Below, piece after piece: positions 37,395 through 46,212 of a DNA stretch of 64,000 bases. The DNA comes from Gimesia chilikensis (GTDB taxonomy: Bacteria; Planctomycetota; Planctomycetia; Planctomycetales; Planctomycetaceae). Each line of letters starts with the position of its first letter. The stretch's first letter is position 1. The notes beneath the pieces are model-generated. The model worked only from the letters and a program-made list of their open reading frames with translations. It was not told the origin of the DNA and searched no databases. Both the position numbers and the translations under genes were made by a program. The stretch spans positions 4,263,748 to 4,327,747 of the forward strand of contig NZ_CP036266.1 in assembly GCF_007744075.1 (NCBI RefSeq), written 5' to 3'.

Positions 37395-38741
37395 ATGCTC
37401 AGGCTAGAAGATCAGTCAATTCGTTTATGTGACCGCATGCCCCGCCGCTCTTTCATGCAGATTGGTGGCCTGGCAATGGGGGGAATGTCCCTGCCCCAGA
37501 TTCTGAAAGCGCAGGAACAGTCGGGGAAGCGTTCTTCACACAAAGCCGTCATCATGATCTTCCTCGCCGGTGGTCCGCCGCATCAGGATATGTTCGACCT
37601 GAAACCAGACGCACCGGATGAAGTCCGCGGTGAATTCAAACCGATCGACACCAACGTCCCCGGGATACAGATCAGCGAACTGATGCCCCGCGTCGCCGGT
37701 ATGATGGATAAGTTTTCGATCATCCGCTCGCTGGTCGGCGCAGAAGGTCGCCACGATTCGTTCGAGTGCTGCACCGGTCATCACTTCCGCAGTTCTCAAC
37801 CTCAGGGAGGCTGGCCCTCTCTGGGATCGGCTCTCTCCCGTGTGGCAGGCCCCGTACATCCGACGGTTCCTCCCTACATTGATTTGTCACATACGATGGC
37901 CCACGATCCCTGGAACATCAAAGGTCCCGGCTATCTGGGACTGACACATGCTCCATTCCGTCCCGATGGACGCGTGATGGAGAACATGACGTTGAATTCA
38001 ATCAACAAAGGACGACTCTCCGAACGAACGCGACTGCTGGAAGACCTGGACCGTTTTCGCAGGACCTCCGAAACCGGTCTGACCGACGGCACCTACGATG
38101 GCTATACGCAGCAGGCACTGGATGTCCTCTCTTCCTCACGTCTGGTTGAAGCACTGGATCTGGAACGCGAAGATCCCAAAGTCCGCGCCCGTTATGGAAA
38201 AGATGACCCCAAGGTACTCAGCTACAAACTGGATATGGGATACCAGGCAATCATGTCCCGCTTTCTGCTGGCCCGACGGGCAGTGGAAGCAGGCGCACGC
38301 TGTGTCACCTGCAGCTTCGCTCACTTTGACTGGCACGGTAATAACTTTGGTCATGCCCGCAAGGTCGTTCCCCTGCTCGACCAGGGAGTCGCGGCCCTGG
38401 TTCAGGATCTGCATGATCGCGGCATGGATAAAGATGTGACCGTTTTGGTCTGGGGCGAATTTGGTCGCACGCCCAAGATCAACAAAAACGCTGGCCGTGA
38501 TCACTGGCCCCGCGTGCACGCCGCCCTGATGGCAGGCGGAGGCATGCAGACAGGCCAGGTGATCGGTTCGACTAACCGACTGGGTGAGGAAGCCGTTGAT
38601 CGCCCCGTGCATATGCAGGAAGTCTTCGCGACGCTGTATCACAATCTGGGCATCGATGTCGCGTCCACGACAATCGAAGATAACAACGGACGTCCTCAGT
38701 ACCTGATCGATCAGCAGACTCCCATCCGCGAACTCGTCTGA
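37395..38741 (+). CDS. DUF1501 protein
   Basis: 448 residues from the ATG at 37395 (GGGAG at 37385-37389); a TTG at 37392 is less likely. The export signal is Tat-like: CDRMPRRSFMQIGGLAMGGMS. Family signatures: VIMIFLAGGPPHQDMFDLKP with EVRGEFKPIDTNVPGIQISE, and VTVLVWGEFGRTPKIN with AGRDHWP. This copy is closer to the one at 14803 than to that at 34966 in the GGPPHxD and WGEFGRTP motifs. The preceding 229-base gap carries the hairpin at 37144 but no clear promoter. It converges on the DUF2726 gene with 22 bases between. Confidence 0.92.
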   Translation: MLRLEDQSIRLCDRMPRRSFMQIGGLAMGGMSLPQILKAQEQSGKRSSHKAVIMIFLAGGPPHQDMFDLKPDAPDEVRGEFKPIDTNVPGIQISELMPRVAGMMDKFSIIRSLVGAEGRHDSFECCTGHHFRSSQPQGGWPSLGSALSRVAGPVHPTVPPYIDLSHTMAHDPWNIKGPGYLGLTHAPFRPDGRVMENMTLNSINKGRLSERTRLLEDLDRFRRTSETGLTDGTYDGYTQQALDVLSSSRLVEALDLEREDPKVRARYGKDDPKVLSYKLDMGYQAIMSRFLLARRAVEAGARCVTCSFAHFDWHGNNFGHARKVVPLLDQGVAALVQDLHDRGMDKDVTVLVWGEFGRTPKINKNAGRDHWPRVHAALMAGGGMQTGQVIGSTNRLGEEAVDRPVHMQEVFATLYHNLGIDVASTTIEDNNGRPQYLIDQQTPIRELV

Positions 38742-38763
38742 TCCTGCAATCTACTGCTGTTTA

Positions 38764-39414
38764 TCAGACGGGTACAGTCTCGCGGCACTGTGGATAATTT
38801 TGACAGCCCCAGAAGCGAGTCCCCCGGCGTGTCCCTTTGGACGCAGTTCGCTCAACCATTTTGATACCACATTTGGGACAGATGGGAACTCCCTGATGAA
38901 ACTGTGGTTCTACTAGCGGACTGTTTTCACCTTGTGCCAGATTCAGATGAATCTGCTCTGTTATTTCCAGCACGCTGTAGGTTCGCGTCGCAGGCACTCG
39001 TAATAATGGTAACTGCGCAGCCTCAAAGACCGCCTCTACCAGTTGATCACGTTCCTGCCTTTTCTGTTTTGCGTGACTGGAATCGTCCAGTTCGATCCCC
39101 AGACGCGGTCGCATCGTGGCGGGCTCACAGAGTAGAAAGTCAACGTGTTTGCGATCGATTTTATTTCGCCAGGCCTGACTGCCCTCGGCTTGAGGGACCA
39201 TGAACAGATCGGCCAGTCTGACTTTCGGGCAGATCACCAGATCTTCTTTGACCGACTGCTGCAGAACTCGAAAAAAAGAGAGCTCTGCGGCAGATAGAAA
39301 ATCATCGCGTAACCGGTAGGGATGTTTTTGCTGTCCCTTACCGAGGTCAATACCGATCAATTTGAGCAAAACGGTCAGGCACCCCTGGGGTTGCTGCTGT
39401 GTCCTGGTGGGCAT
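38764..39414 (-). CDS. DUF2726 protein with a topoisomerase-type C4 zinc finger
   Basis: 216 residues from the ATG at 39414 (GAGAGGA 7 bases upstream); a Met at 39441 is an alternative. Residues about 40-155 are DUF2726, a restriction-endonuclease-like domain: LSAAELSFFRVLQQ, VICPKVRLADLF, KHVDFLLCEP and LGIELDDSSHAKQKRQERD, where the D..(E)xD-type acidic residues could be catalytic. Residues about 185-213 form a zinc finger of the topoisomerase I type (CPKCGIKMVER ... FWGCQNYPQC, four Cys). The combination suggests nucleic-acid binding or cleavage; the role is unknown. No partner genes of a defence system are beside it. Confidence 0.8.
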   Translation of the reverse strand: MPTRTQQQPQGCLTVLLKLIGIDLGKGQQKHPYRLRDDFLSAAELSFFRVLQQSVKEDLVICPKVRLADLFMVPQAEGSQAWRNKIDRKHVDFLLCEPATMRPRLGIELDDSSHAKQKRQERDQLVEAVFEAAQLPLLRVPATRTYSVLEITEQIHLNLAQGENSPLVEPQFHQGVPICPKCGIKMVERTASKGTRRGTRFWGCQNYPQCRETVPV

Positions 39415-39772
39415 CTTGCGTCCTCTCTCGCTGTCAATCATGAGTCAAGCAGCTGTAATCACAGAAATCATGGAGACTTAAGGGAATCAGAAAAATGTCC
39501 GACCATTCTAACTTCACTCTTCCGCTTGTACAGTCAACCAGGCCACGAATTTTAATGGATACTCAGGGCGGTTTACACCTGAAGAAATCAAGAATCGGAG
39601 ACCAATCAGCTGACAGCATCAACGTTCCAGAGGGATTGCACTCAAATTGAAATTAAAGAAATTGTGGCGGGAAAATACATTCTATCTTTTCAAAAGACAA
39701 CCTGTTTTTAAATGTAATTCTGCGTCAATGGTTGAGTGATATGTTTCCCGTTTCTGAGTAAAGTCGTGTGCG
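39415..39772. other. 358-base region with one doubtful small ORF
   Basis: It lies between the divergent DUF2726 and response-regulator genes. It contains a possible 51-codon ORF (listed separately) and an A/T-rich stretch before 39773. No clear promoter boxes were found. Confidence 0.4.
39495..39650 (+). CDS. Doubtful small ORF, 51 residues
   Basis: ATG at 39495 with AAGGGA about 9 bases upstream, stop at 39648-39650, 122 bases before the response regulator. The product (begins MSDHSNFTLPLVQST) is polar with no signal or motif. It may be a short leader protein or chance; I cannot recognise it. Confidence 0.25.
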   Translation: MSDHSNFTLPLVQSTRPRILMDTQGGLHLKKSRIGDQSADSINVPEGLHSN

Positions 39773-40147
39773 ATGAACTGGCTGATTCTACTCGTTGATG
39801 ATGATCCTCTGATCCTAAAGTCCATCCGGGGAGCGCTGCGTCCACTGGAACAAACGGGGACTCAGATCTGGAGCTGTCATTCCGCAAAAGAGGCGATTCA
39901 AATTCTGGAAGAGTCACCGATAGATCTGATCATTTCGGATGAAAACATGGGGGAGATGAAGGGAACGGAGCTATTGAGTTGGGTCAGCGGACACTCCCCG
40001 GAGACCAGACGCATCATTCTGACTGGGGATCACAGTCTGTCCCCACTGATAGATTCACATTCTCCAGCAGGCGTTGATGCCTATCTGACGAAACCATTCA
40101 AGAATCAGGACGTATTGTCAATCGTCGTCTGGCTGATGACGAATTGA
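39773..40147 (+). CDS. Single-domain response regulator (CheY-like)
   Basis: 124 residues, a receiver domain alone. Acidic pocket in ILLVDDDPLIL (D9-D11), phospho-acceptor D56 in LIISDENMG, switch Thr T84 in IILTGD, and Lys107 in YLTKPF. All catalytic positions are kept, so it should be phosphorylated. There is no output domain, so it acts by protein contact or as a phosphate relay. No histidine kinase is nearby; the closest is at 53414, in a different unit. It converges on the DUF1559 gene with a hairpin between. Confidence 0.9.
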   Translation: MNWLILLVDDDPLILKSIRGALRPLEQTGTQIWSCHSAKEAIQILEESPIDLIISDENMGEMKGTELLSWVSGHSPETRRIILTGDHSLSPLIDSHSPAGVDAYLTKPFKNQDVLSIVVWLMTN

Positions 40148-40202
40148 ATTCCTTTGATATAGCAGGGAGCTGTCCGAGTAGAAAACAAATTGGAATCCCG
40201 GA

Positions 40203-40231
40203 GAGAGTGGAAGCGTGCTGATTCCACTCTC
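40203..40231. terminator. Terminator-like hairpin between convergent genes
   Basis: GAGAGTGGAA (40203-40212) pairs perfectly with TTCCACTCTC (40222-40231), loop of 9, between the response regulator and DUF1559 ends. It lacks a T-run on either side, like the hairpin at 4166. Confidence 0.5.
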
Positions 40232-40256
40232 CCGCATGTAATCTAAATCATCCTAC

Positions 40257-41243
40257 TCAGGGGCTAAAGTTTGTCGATTCCCTGCCGTCCGCGGTTCCGA
40301 GTTCCAGGTAGACGCGGGAGCTCATGTTTTCGCTGAGAAAATGGACTGAGCCATCCGCGAAACCAAAATGGGCGCCCCCTTCATGATCGGAACCGGCTGA
40401 CTGATAGAAACCATTGTTAAAGCCGCCTGCAGTTCCCCCGGAAATCCCGGTATCGAACATGGTGGCCACACCACCAGCGGCCCAGCAGTCCTGGCTCGAT
40501 TTGGGAGCACTGGAACTGTGCAGCTTCTGCAATTCTCCGGCCATGATGGTATTAGAAGTGCCATCGTCGACGTCGCGAATCGCGGTATCACTATTCACGG
40601 AGAACATACCCAGAAAGGCACCGCTGCCTCCTCCGAACGTGCCGATCAGTGAATCGGTACGGTGCGTCAGGTGAAAGTAATCACCATCGGCCCAGCCATT
40701 TCCACCGCCGATACAGGTTCCGTAATCGGAGCCCCCTTTGACAAACCGATTCGAAGGCAACGTCGAACCCGCTACCGGATTTTCACCAAGCATAATTCTG
40801 TCGTCAACCTTGCGAACCTTACTGCGACGCGTGGGGCAATAGAACAAAGAAATGTCGTTCTCTGCCAGACTGCGATTCCCCATCACGTTGGTATTGAAGT
40901 TCCATTTATTGTAGAGCGGAGCCTGGTCTACATATGGGAGAATCTGGACCATCCAGCTTGTCCCATGTAAACCGGTTCCAGGAGTTTTGCCCGCATCCCC
41001 CCAGACATTGTAAGCACTGGAGGTCGTCGTTGTGGCGATTGCTCCCGGCGGAAACAGTCCATGTGTTTCGTGATAATTGTGGAGCGCGAGCGCCAGCTGC
41101 TTCATGTTATTTTTACAGGTACTGCGGCGAGCGGCCTCACGCGCCTGCTGGACAGCAGGAAGTAGAAGTGAGATTAAGATAGCAATGATCGCGATGACCA
41201 CCAGCAGTTCAATGAGCGTAAAGCCCGATCTTCGATAGCGCAT
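40257..41243 (-). CDS. DUF1559 prepilin-like protein (paralogue A)
   Basis: 328 residues. The prepilin site comes right after the start: MRYRRSG before [20 protein letters not shown], then [15 protein letters not shown]. The body contains [36 protein letters not shown] and a C-terminal [20 protein letters not shown], the H-x9-DG signature. It is very similar along its length to the protein at 41857, so the two arose by tandem duplication. It is the last gene of the three-gene DUF1559-lipoprotein-DUF1559 cassette; a hairpin lies in the preceding gap. Confidence 0.92.
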   Translation of the reverse strand: MRYRRSGFTLIELLVVIAIIAILISLLLPAVQQAREAARRSTCKNNMKQLALALHNYHETHGLFPPGAIATTTTSSAYNVWGDAGKTPGTGLHGTSWMVQILPYVDQAPLYNKWNFNTNVMGNRSLAENDISLFYCPTRRSKVRKVDDRIMLGENPVAGSTLPSNRFVKGGSDYGTCIGGGNGWADGDYFHLTHRTDSLIGTFGGGSGAFLGMFSVNSDTAIRDVDDGTSNTIMAGELQKLHSSSAPKSSQDCWAAGGVATMFDTGISGGTAGGFNNGFYQSAGSDHEGGAHFGFADGSVHFLSENMSSRVYLELGTADGRESTNFSP

Positions 41244-41253
41244 TACAGGGCCC

Positions 41254-41304
41254 TTTAGATAAAAAAGAAATGAATATGAGCAGAATGCAATTGCTTTATC
41301 TAAA
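41254..41304 (-). repeat. Perfect 10-bp inverted repeat in the lipoprotein-DUF1559 gap
   Basis: TTTAGATAAA (41254-41263) and TTTATCTAAA (41295-41304) are separated by 31 bases. The stem is A/T-only apart from one G-C pair, and the loop contains GCAATTGC. Role unknown. Confidence 0.45.
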
Positions 41305-41357
41305 AAGAATATTTGAGTCGTTGGATTATCGCTGTTGAGTAGAAGTCTCCTCGCATA

Positions 41358-41744
41358 TCATTTTGATGAGAGATCAAAATTGATTTCATTCTCTCCGGAT
41401 TTCACCTGAGCAGTCAGTTCCGTTTCGTCACTGTAATTCGGAGGGATGGTCTCTTTTTCATTGACCAGTTTGCTGACGACTACCTTATGGTCCCCCAGGG
41501 CTGCGCCTTTTTCATCACGAATATAGACCAGCTCATATTTGCCGGCACTGTCGGTTTTACCGGATGATGCGCGGACGGTATCTGGCATGAACGTGACATA
41601 AGCATCCGCCAGCGGCGCTCCGTCCATGGTAATGGTACCTGTCACATTTCCCAGGTCCGGCGAATCACTGCCGCCACACGCGGTGCATAACAGCATCATT
41701 CCCAGACACAAACCGGCCGACCAGATCATTTTCATTTTCTGCAT
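41358..41744 (-). CDS. Small lipoprotein with carboxypeptidase-regulatory-like fold
   Basis: 128 residues. The lipoprotein signal ends LGMMLLCTAC with C23 as the lipid site. The mature part is one beta sandwich (NVTGTITMDGAPLADAYVTF ... SAGKYELVYIRDEKGAALGDHKVVVS ... IPPNYSDETELTAQV), a counterpart of the protein at 22860. It is located between two DUF1559 genes on the same strand, probably one operon, with stem-loops in both gaps. Presumably an envelope protein working with the pilin-like partners; the role is not established. Confidence 0.88.
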   Translation of the reverse strand: MQKMKMIWSAGLCLGMMLLCTACGGSDSPDLGNVTGTITMDGAPLADAYVTFMPDTVRASSGKTDSAGKYELVYIRDEKGAALGDHKVVVSKLVNEKETIPPNYSDETELTAQVKSGENEINFDLSSK

Positions 41745-41782
41745 ATTTCGCTATCCTTTTCAGGCTGTATTATTGAGACTGC

Positions 41783-41821
41783 AGGCAGACACAGCTCCGC
41801 GAGGGAGTGCTGTGCCTGCCT
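41783..41821 (-). repeat. Long stem-loop between DUF1559 and the lipoprotein gene
   Basis: Bases 41783-41795 pair with 41809-41821: 13 bp with one U-G wobble in the transcribed (minus) strand and a 13-base loop. There is no T-run. It occupies the same place as the stem-loop at 22807 in the other DUF1559-lipoprotein cassette. Confidence 0.7.
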
Positions 41822-41856
41822 CCATCAGGCTACGTCATTAACGACAGCTAAACGGT

Positions 41857-42888
41857 TTAGAACTCACCGGCAACTTTATTCCCGTCGGCCGTACCAATCC
41901 GGTTAAAGGTGGTATTATCAATGTTCTCACTGATAAACCGGACGGAGCCATCGGCCATGCCGAAATGAGCGCCCCCTACATGATCGCTGCCAGGCGCCTC
42001 GTACTGGCCGCCATTGATTCCTCGATTATTACCGCTGCCGTTCTCTGAACTGCTGCCTGCCGTATCGGTGTCGAAGATATTCGCAACTCCCCCCGCGGCC
42101 CAGCCGTCCAGACTCAGCGAAGCGTCGTTTCCGCGCAGACGCTGCATTTCACCTGTCATCAGGGTATTAGTAGTCCCGTCCTTCACGTCGCGTATCTGGG
42201 TATCGCTGTTGGGATAGAAAATGCCCAGGTGTCCGCCCGAGAATGTTCCCATCCATTCACTGCTGGCTCCGACCCCCAGCGATTCATGACCAGTCCCACT
42301 GAAACCGTCACCGAAGCCGTTGCCAGAACCTTTACACCCGCCGTAGTCGTTCCCCCCCTTCTGGAATGGGTTGGTGATCGTGGTGGAACCGGGTGTTTCA
42401 TCCAGTTGCAGTTTCTGATCAACTTTGCGAACCTTACTGCGGCGGGTCGGACAGTAAAAAATTGGGATGTCTGTTTCCGCAACCGCACGGTTGCCCATCA
42501 CGTTGGTGTTGAAATTCCACTTGTTATAGACATTAGCCTGATCGACAAAGGGCAGGATCTGCAACATCCAGCTCGTACCGTGATAGCTCACGGGAGACAT
42601 GCTTCCGGCCTCCATCCAGTCCCGCCAGCGGACCGTGTTACCACTTCCCCCATTGGTCAGAGTGACAATGGATCCTGGAGGAAAGACGCCATGTGTCTCA
42701 TGATAATTGTGCAGCGCCAGTCCAATCTGTTTCAGATTGTTTTTACAGGTACTGCGGCGCGCTGCTTCACGCGCTGACTGCACCGCCGGCAGTAACAGGG
42801 CGATCAAGATTGCAATAATCGCGATCACCACCAGAAGTTCAATCAGAGTAAAGCCCTTTTGGTATTTCCGCTCGTTTGTCATCAACAT
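41857..42888 (-). CDS. DUF1559 prepilin-like protein (paralogue B)
   Basis: 343 residues from the ATG at 42888, behind GGGAGGCG; ATG 42882 is an alternative and the frame-extended Met at 42933 is unlikely. The prepilin site is KYQKG before [20 protein letters not shown], then [15 protein letters not shown]. Shared with paralogue [38 protein letters not shown] and [20 protein letters not shown]. It is the first gene of the cassette, so its promoter should lie in the A/T-rich region after 42889. Confidence 0.92.
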   Translation of the reverse strand: MLMTNERKYQKGFTLIELLVVIAIIAILIALLLPAVQSAREAARRSTCKNNLKQIGLALHNYHETHGVFPPGSIVTLTNGGSGNTVRWRDWMEAGSMSPVSYHGTSWMLQILPFVDQANVYNKWNFNTNVMGNRAVAETDIPIFYCPTRRSKVRKVDQKLQLDETPGSTTITNPFQKGGNDYGGCKGSGNGFGDGFSGTGHESLGVGASSEWMGTFSGGHLGIFYPNSDTQIRDVKDGTTNTLMTGEMQRLRGNDASLSLDGWAAGGVANIFDTDTAGSSSENGSGNNRGINGGQYEAPGSDHVGGAHFGMADGSVRFISENIDNTTFNRIGTADGNKVAGEF

Positions 42889-43573
42889 AACGCCTCCCGC
42901 ACCAAGGAATAGAAAAAGGAAAAATAGAACCACACCACATCTGGTGAGTTAAGAAAAGCAATCGAATTTTTGAATTAAGAAATGAAAGCTGAAAGGCTCT
43001 AACACCAGGCAATCCTTACCGACCATGTACATCACATCCAATAGAACACTATTAGTTGAACAGTAGTGTTTTTATTTAAACAAATAATTTCGAATAATCA
43101 AAATATTTAAACCGAAATCTTCGTAAAACATTAATTTCCAATAACTTACTTAACATTAATTACTGCATTGTTTATTAATGGTTTCTTAATATGTAGTTAA
43201 GACCACACTTGCCAACTACTTAGGACCGCAGACACTGTTCACTATTTCTAATTTTTGATAGAGGAGTCAGCGATAGAAGATACGGGCATTGATCAGTTTC
43301 TTATACTGCTTAACCCGCTGGAATATCTCGCCTTAAACTTGCATCTCTCTGTTGAATTAAACACAGTTAAAGTCGCGATCTGAATCGGAGGTCTCTGATT
43401 TCAAAACTGTCCATTTCACCGAAGTCTGCTGGAATTGAGACTCAAACGCGCACCAGGATGATCTGCAGCGTGCAGACAGGTATAATCGGGATATGGAATT
43501 TCAACACGTTGGGACTTGATGTCTTTACGATGGTCTCTCTTCTGCTGCCGCCAACAATAAGGAACACTCACAC
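42889..43573. other. 685-base A/T-rich gene-free region
   Basis: Bases about 42950-43260 are strongly A/T-rich, unlike the neighbouring genes. The region contains a terminator-like hairpin (43045) with no gene before it, and TATAAT at 43481-43486, about 90 bases before the propeller gene, though without a good -35 box. It separates the divergent DUF1559 operon and PQQ-like gene. No coding potential is convincing. Confidence 0.5.
43045..43077 (+). terminator. Orphan terminator-like hairpin
   Basis: AACACTATT (43045-43053) pairs with AGTAGTGTT (43062-43070), 9 bp with one G-U and an 8-base loop, followed by TTTATTT. No plus-strand gene precedes it, so it could end a small RNA or be fortuitous. 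Confidence 0.4.
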
Positions 43574-44887
43574 ATGCTTTTGCGATTTTTCTCCTGTGCC
43601 GCCCTCGTCCTATTCAGCACCGCGCTCGCTTCCGCGGAAGACTGGTCTCAATGGCTGGGGCCGGACCGCTCCAGCGTCTGGGATGCAGAGGATATCGTTG
43701 AATCGTTTCCACAATCAGGACTGAAAGTCGAATGGCGTGTGCCTGTCGGCCTGGGCTACAGCGGTCCTGCTGTCGTCGACGACAAAGTCTACGTGCTGGA
43801 CTATGTCAAAGATTCAGGCGAAGTGGTCAACAACCCCGGGGGGACTTCCAAGATTGAAGGTAAGGAACGCGTGCTCTGCGTTTCTGCTGAGAATGGCAAA
43901 ACGATCTGGGAATATGACTACAGTTGCCCCTACGATATTTCCTATGCAGCTGGCCCCCGTTGTACTCCTACCGTGGCAGACGGCAAAGTCTATGCTCTCG
44001 GAGCAGAAGGAAATCTCACCTGCCTGGACGCCGCTACTGGAAAGTTTATCTGGAGCAAAGATTTCAAAAAGGAATATCAGTCTAAAACACCGTTCTGGGG
44101 ACATGCTGCCAGCCCGCTTGTAGATGGCGAAGCGGTTTACTGCCTGGTTGGTGGTCCGGGTTCGGTTGCAGTGGCGTTTGATAAAAACACCGGCAAAGAA
44201 CTCTGGCGGGCTCTGGACAACGACGATATCGGTTACTGTCCTCCAACCATGATTACACACGAAGGTGTCAAACAACTGTTGATCTGGCATCCGAAGTCAC
44301 TGAATTCGCTCAATCCTGAAACGGGTCAGGTCTACTGGTCACTCCCTCTCAAGCCGCAATACAACATGTCGGTGACGGTTCCCCGGAAACAGGAAGATTT
44401 TCTGTATGTCTCCGGAATTGGCGACGAAGCGGCATGGATCGAACTGAAGGGAAAAGCCAAACCTGAAATTGCCTGGAAGGGTAAAACCCGCGAAGCACTC
44501 TTCTGCTGCAACAGCACACCGTTCATTGTGGGAGACACAATCTACGGCAGTGACATTCAGTCGGGCGACTTTGTCGCAGTCAGCCTTAAAGATGGCAAAC
44601 GCCTGTGGGCCTCCAAGGAAGTGACTCAGGCTGGTCGTCGGGACCGTCACGCGACCGCCTTCATCGTCAAACACGACGATCATTTCTTTCTATTTACCGA
44701 GAAGGGAGACCTGGTGCTCGCTGACCTGTCGCCCAGCGGATACAAGGAAATCAGCCGCTTCCACGTGCTGGAGCCGACGAATGAGGCCTTCGGTCGTCCC
44801 GTCGTCTGGAGCCATCCCGCGTTTGCAAATCAGTCGCTGTTCGCCCGCAACGATAAGGAACTGGTTCGCGTGAGTCTGAAGAAGTAA
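43574..44887 (+). CDS. Exported PQQ-like beta-propeller protein
   Basis: 437 residues. The signal peptide (about 1-21) ends TALASA. Mature start DWSQWLGPDRSSVWDAE is the planctomycete PQQ-like signature. Blade motifs include ENGKTIWEYDYS, TGKFIWSKDF, KNTGKELWRALDND, ETGQVYWSLPL and LKDGKRLWASKEV. It shows the same fold as the protein at 4205 but is not close in sequence. Probably a secreted binding scaffold or enzyme of unknown substrate. Its 5' region has AAGGA at 43560-43564 before the ATG. A strong terminator follows. Confidence 0.87.
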   Translation: MLLRFFSCAALVLFSTALASAEDWSQWLGPDRSSVWDAEDIVESFPQSGLKVEWRVPVGLGYSGPAVVDDKVYVLDYVKDSGEVVNNPGGTSKIEGKERVLCVSAENGKTIWEYDYSCPYDISYAAGPRCTPTVADGKVYALGAEGNLTCLDAATGKFIWSKDFKKEYQSKTPFWGHAASPLVDGEAVYCLVGGPGSVAVAFDKNTGKELWRALDNDDIGYCPPTMITHEGVKQLLIWHPKSLNSLNPETGQVYWSLPLKPQYNMSVTVPRKQEDFLYVSGIGDEAAWIELKGKAKPEIAWKGKTREALFCCNSTPFIVGDTIYGSDIQSGDFVAVSLKDGKRLWASKEVTQAGRRDRHATAFIVKHDDHFFLFTEKGDLVLADLSPSGYKEISRFHVLEPTNEAFGRPVVWSHPAFANQSLFARNDKELVRVSLKK

Positions 44888-44917
44888 CCTTCTTCGAACC
44901 ATTGTTGAGACGTATTC

Positions 44918-44962
44918 GCCGCCTGCTGTTTCCACGAACGGATTTCAGCAGGCGGCTTTTTT
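44918..44962 (+). terminator. Rho-independent terminator after the PQQ-like gene
   Basis: GCCGCCTGCTG (44918-44928) pairs perfectly with CAGCAGGCGGC (44946-44956), loop of 17, followed by six T (44957-44962). Confidence 0.9.
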
Positions 44963-45008
44963 AGTGTCCTTGAGCGAAACTGGTTACATTCACTATCCAT
45001 AATTCTGG

Positions 45009-46118
45009 TTACTTGGTTACTGCCGCAGGTGCTTTCCAGACCGTCACTCCCAGATGATAACCTTGATGCAGGGGCGAATTGTTCGAATACCAGGCGGTCA
45101 CAATGTCGCCGTTCGCTTTCTGAACGCTGGAGGGATAGCCACAGTCCCCACCATCGGCAGTATGGGCCAGGCGCAGGGGACTGCTCCAGGTCTGACCGTC
45201 ATCGCTGCTGAGTTTGGCACAGACACCACGCTTGCCGTTTACCCGGACACCGTAACTGAGCAGTAATCGCCCGTCCTTTAGTCGCAGCAGGTGCCCGTTG
45301 ATCTCGTTGCGTTCGGTCACCGGCAGCGGTTTCTGCCATGTCGCTCCATTATCGTCACTGCGAATCAACTCCATCTTGTCCACACGGGCTGCGGCCAGCC
45401 ACTTGTTTTCGCCCAACGGAAACAGGTCCGTCTCATTGTGTCGGTCACCGATAATGGACACCGGCTGCCAGGTCCAGCCGTCGTCTTCACTGCGAAAATG
45501 CCAGGAACGCCAGCCACTGGTACGAGTGGACTGGGTGGGATCTTTGAACTTTCCCTGATAGCAGGAAACGTGCAGAGCACCATCACTGCCCGCCCAGATA
45601 TCACCAAAGGGAATAAATTCCGACCAGCCGGGCTCGGCAGCTGGAAAGACATCCCGCTGCTCCCAGGTGCGTCCCCCATCCTGGGAACGCAATACCCAGT
45701 TGCGCATAATGTCATCGCGAAACGGGGCCTGCTTGGGTCGTTCAGGTTGCTTGTGATTGGTCCAGCCGGAACAGAGCACAACCAGATCGCCGTTGTGGGC
45801 GACTCCCGCTGCGTGATTCATCCGCACCGTCCCCGGTTTGTGCCGGGTGATGGTACTCCGCTTCTCCCATGCGATGCCATCGGAGCTGGCCCAGCAATCA
45901 ATGTCCCCTTCCTGCTGTCCATGACTGGGTTGATTGTGGAATATCACAACGATCGTTCCATCGGGGAGCAGCGTCAGATTAGGCCAGGCGCAAACGTTCT
46001 TGACGGCAACGACCTGTTTGACGATTTCCGGTTCTACTGCAGGTTCTGCTGAATTAGTAATCCTGGCACTGAACCAGGTAGTCAGAACAATCAGGGTAAA
46101 ATGCAGGCAATGACGCAT
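45009..46118 (-). CDS. Secreted sialidase-like (BNR-repeat) protein
   Basis: 369 residues from the ATG at 46118 (GGGAGAG upstream), giving a signal peptide of about 24 residues (MRHCLHFTLIVLTTWFSARI). The longer frame to 46178 has no ribosome binding site. Five Asp-boxes of sialidase type are visible: SSDGIAWEKR, SQDGGRTWEQR, SEDDGWTWQPV, SDDNGATWQKP and SSDDGQTWSSP, with the blade opening WPNLTLLPDGTIVVIFHN. The first three and the last two flank a compact six-bladed propeller of normal size. An arginine triad for sialic-acid carboxylate binding was not confirmed by eye, so specificity is open. It stands alone between the RND operon and the PQQ-like gene. Confidence 0.85.
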   Translation of the reverse strand: MRHCLHFTLIVLTTWFSARITNSAEPAVEPEIVKQVVAVKNVCAWPNLTLLPDGTIVVIFHNQPSHGQQEGDIDCWASSDGIAWEKRSTITRHKPGTVRMNHAAGVAHNGDLVVLCSGWTNHKQPERPKQAPFRDDIMRNWVLRSQDGGRTWEQRDVFPAAEPGWSEFIPFGDIWAGSDGALHVSCYQGKFKDPTQSTRTSGWRSWHFRSEDDGWTWQPVSIIGDRHNETDLFPLGENKWLAAARVDKMELIRSDDNGATWQKPLPVTERNEINGHLLRLKDGRLLLSYGVRVNGKRGVCAKLSSDDGQTWSSPLRLAHTADGGDCGYPSSVQKANGDIVTAWYSNNSPLHQGYHLGVTVWKAPAAVTK

Positions 46119-46212
46119 TATCTCTCCCGGGATTTCAGTTGATTGAAGAAAGGCTTTACCAGCCTTGATCGTAATCAATCACACACCGGGATGCACGAAA
46201 ACTCTCAACGAA

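Noticed and set aside
37186-37395. A 69-codon frame (TTG start) ending on the DUF1501 start codon
   Set aside because: No ribosome binding site and a non-ATG start; the one-base overlap with the next ATG is probably chance.
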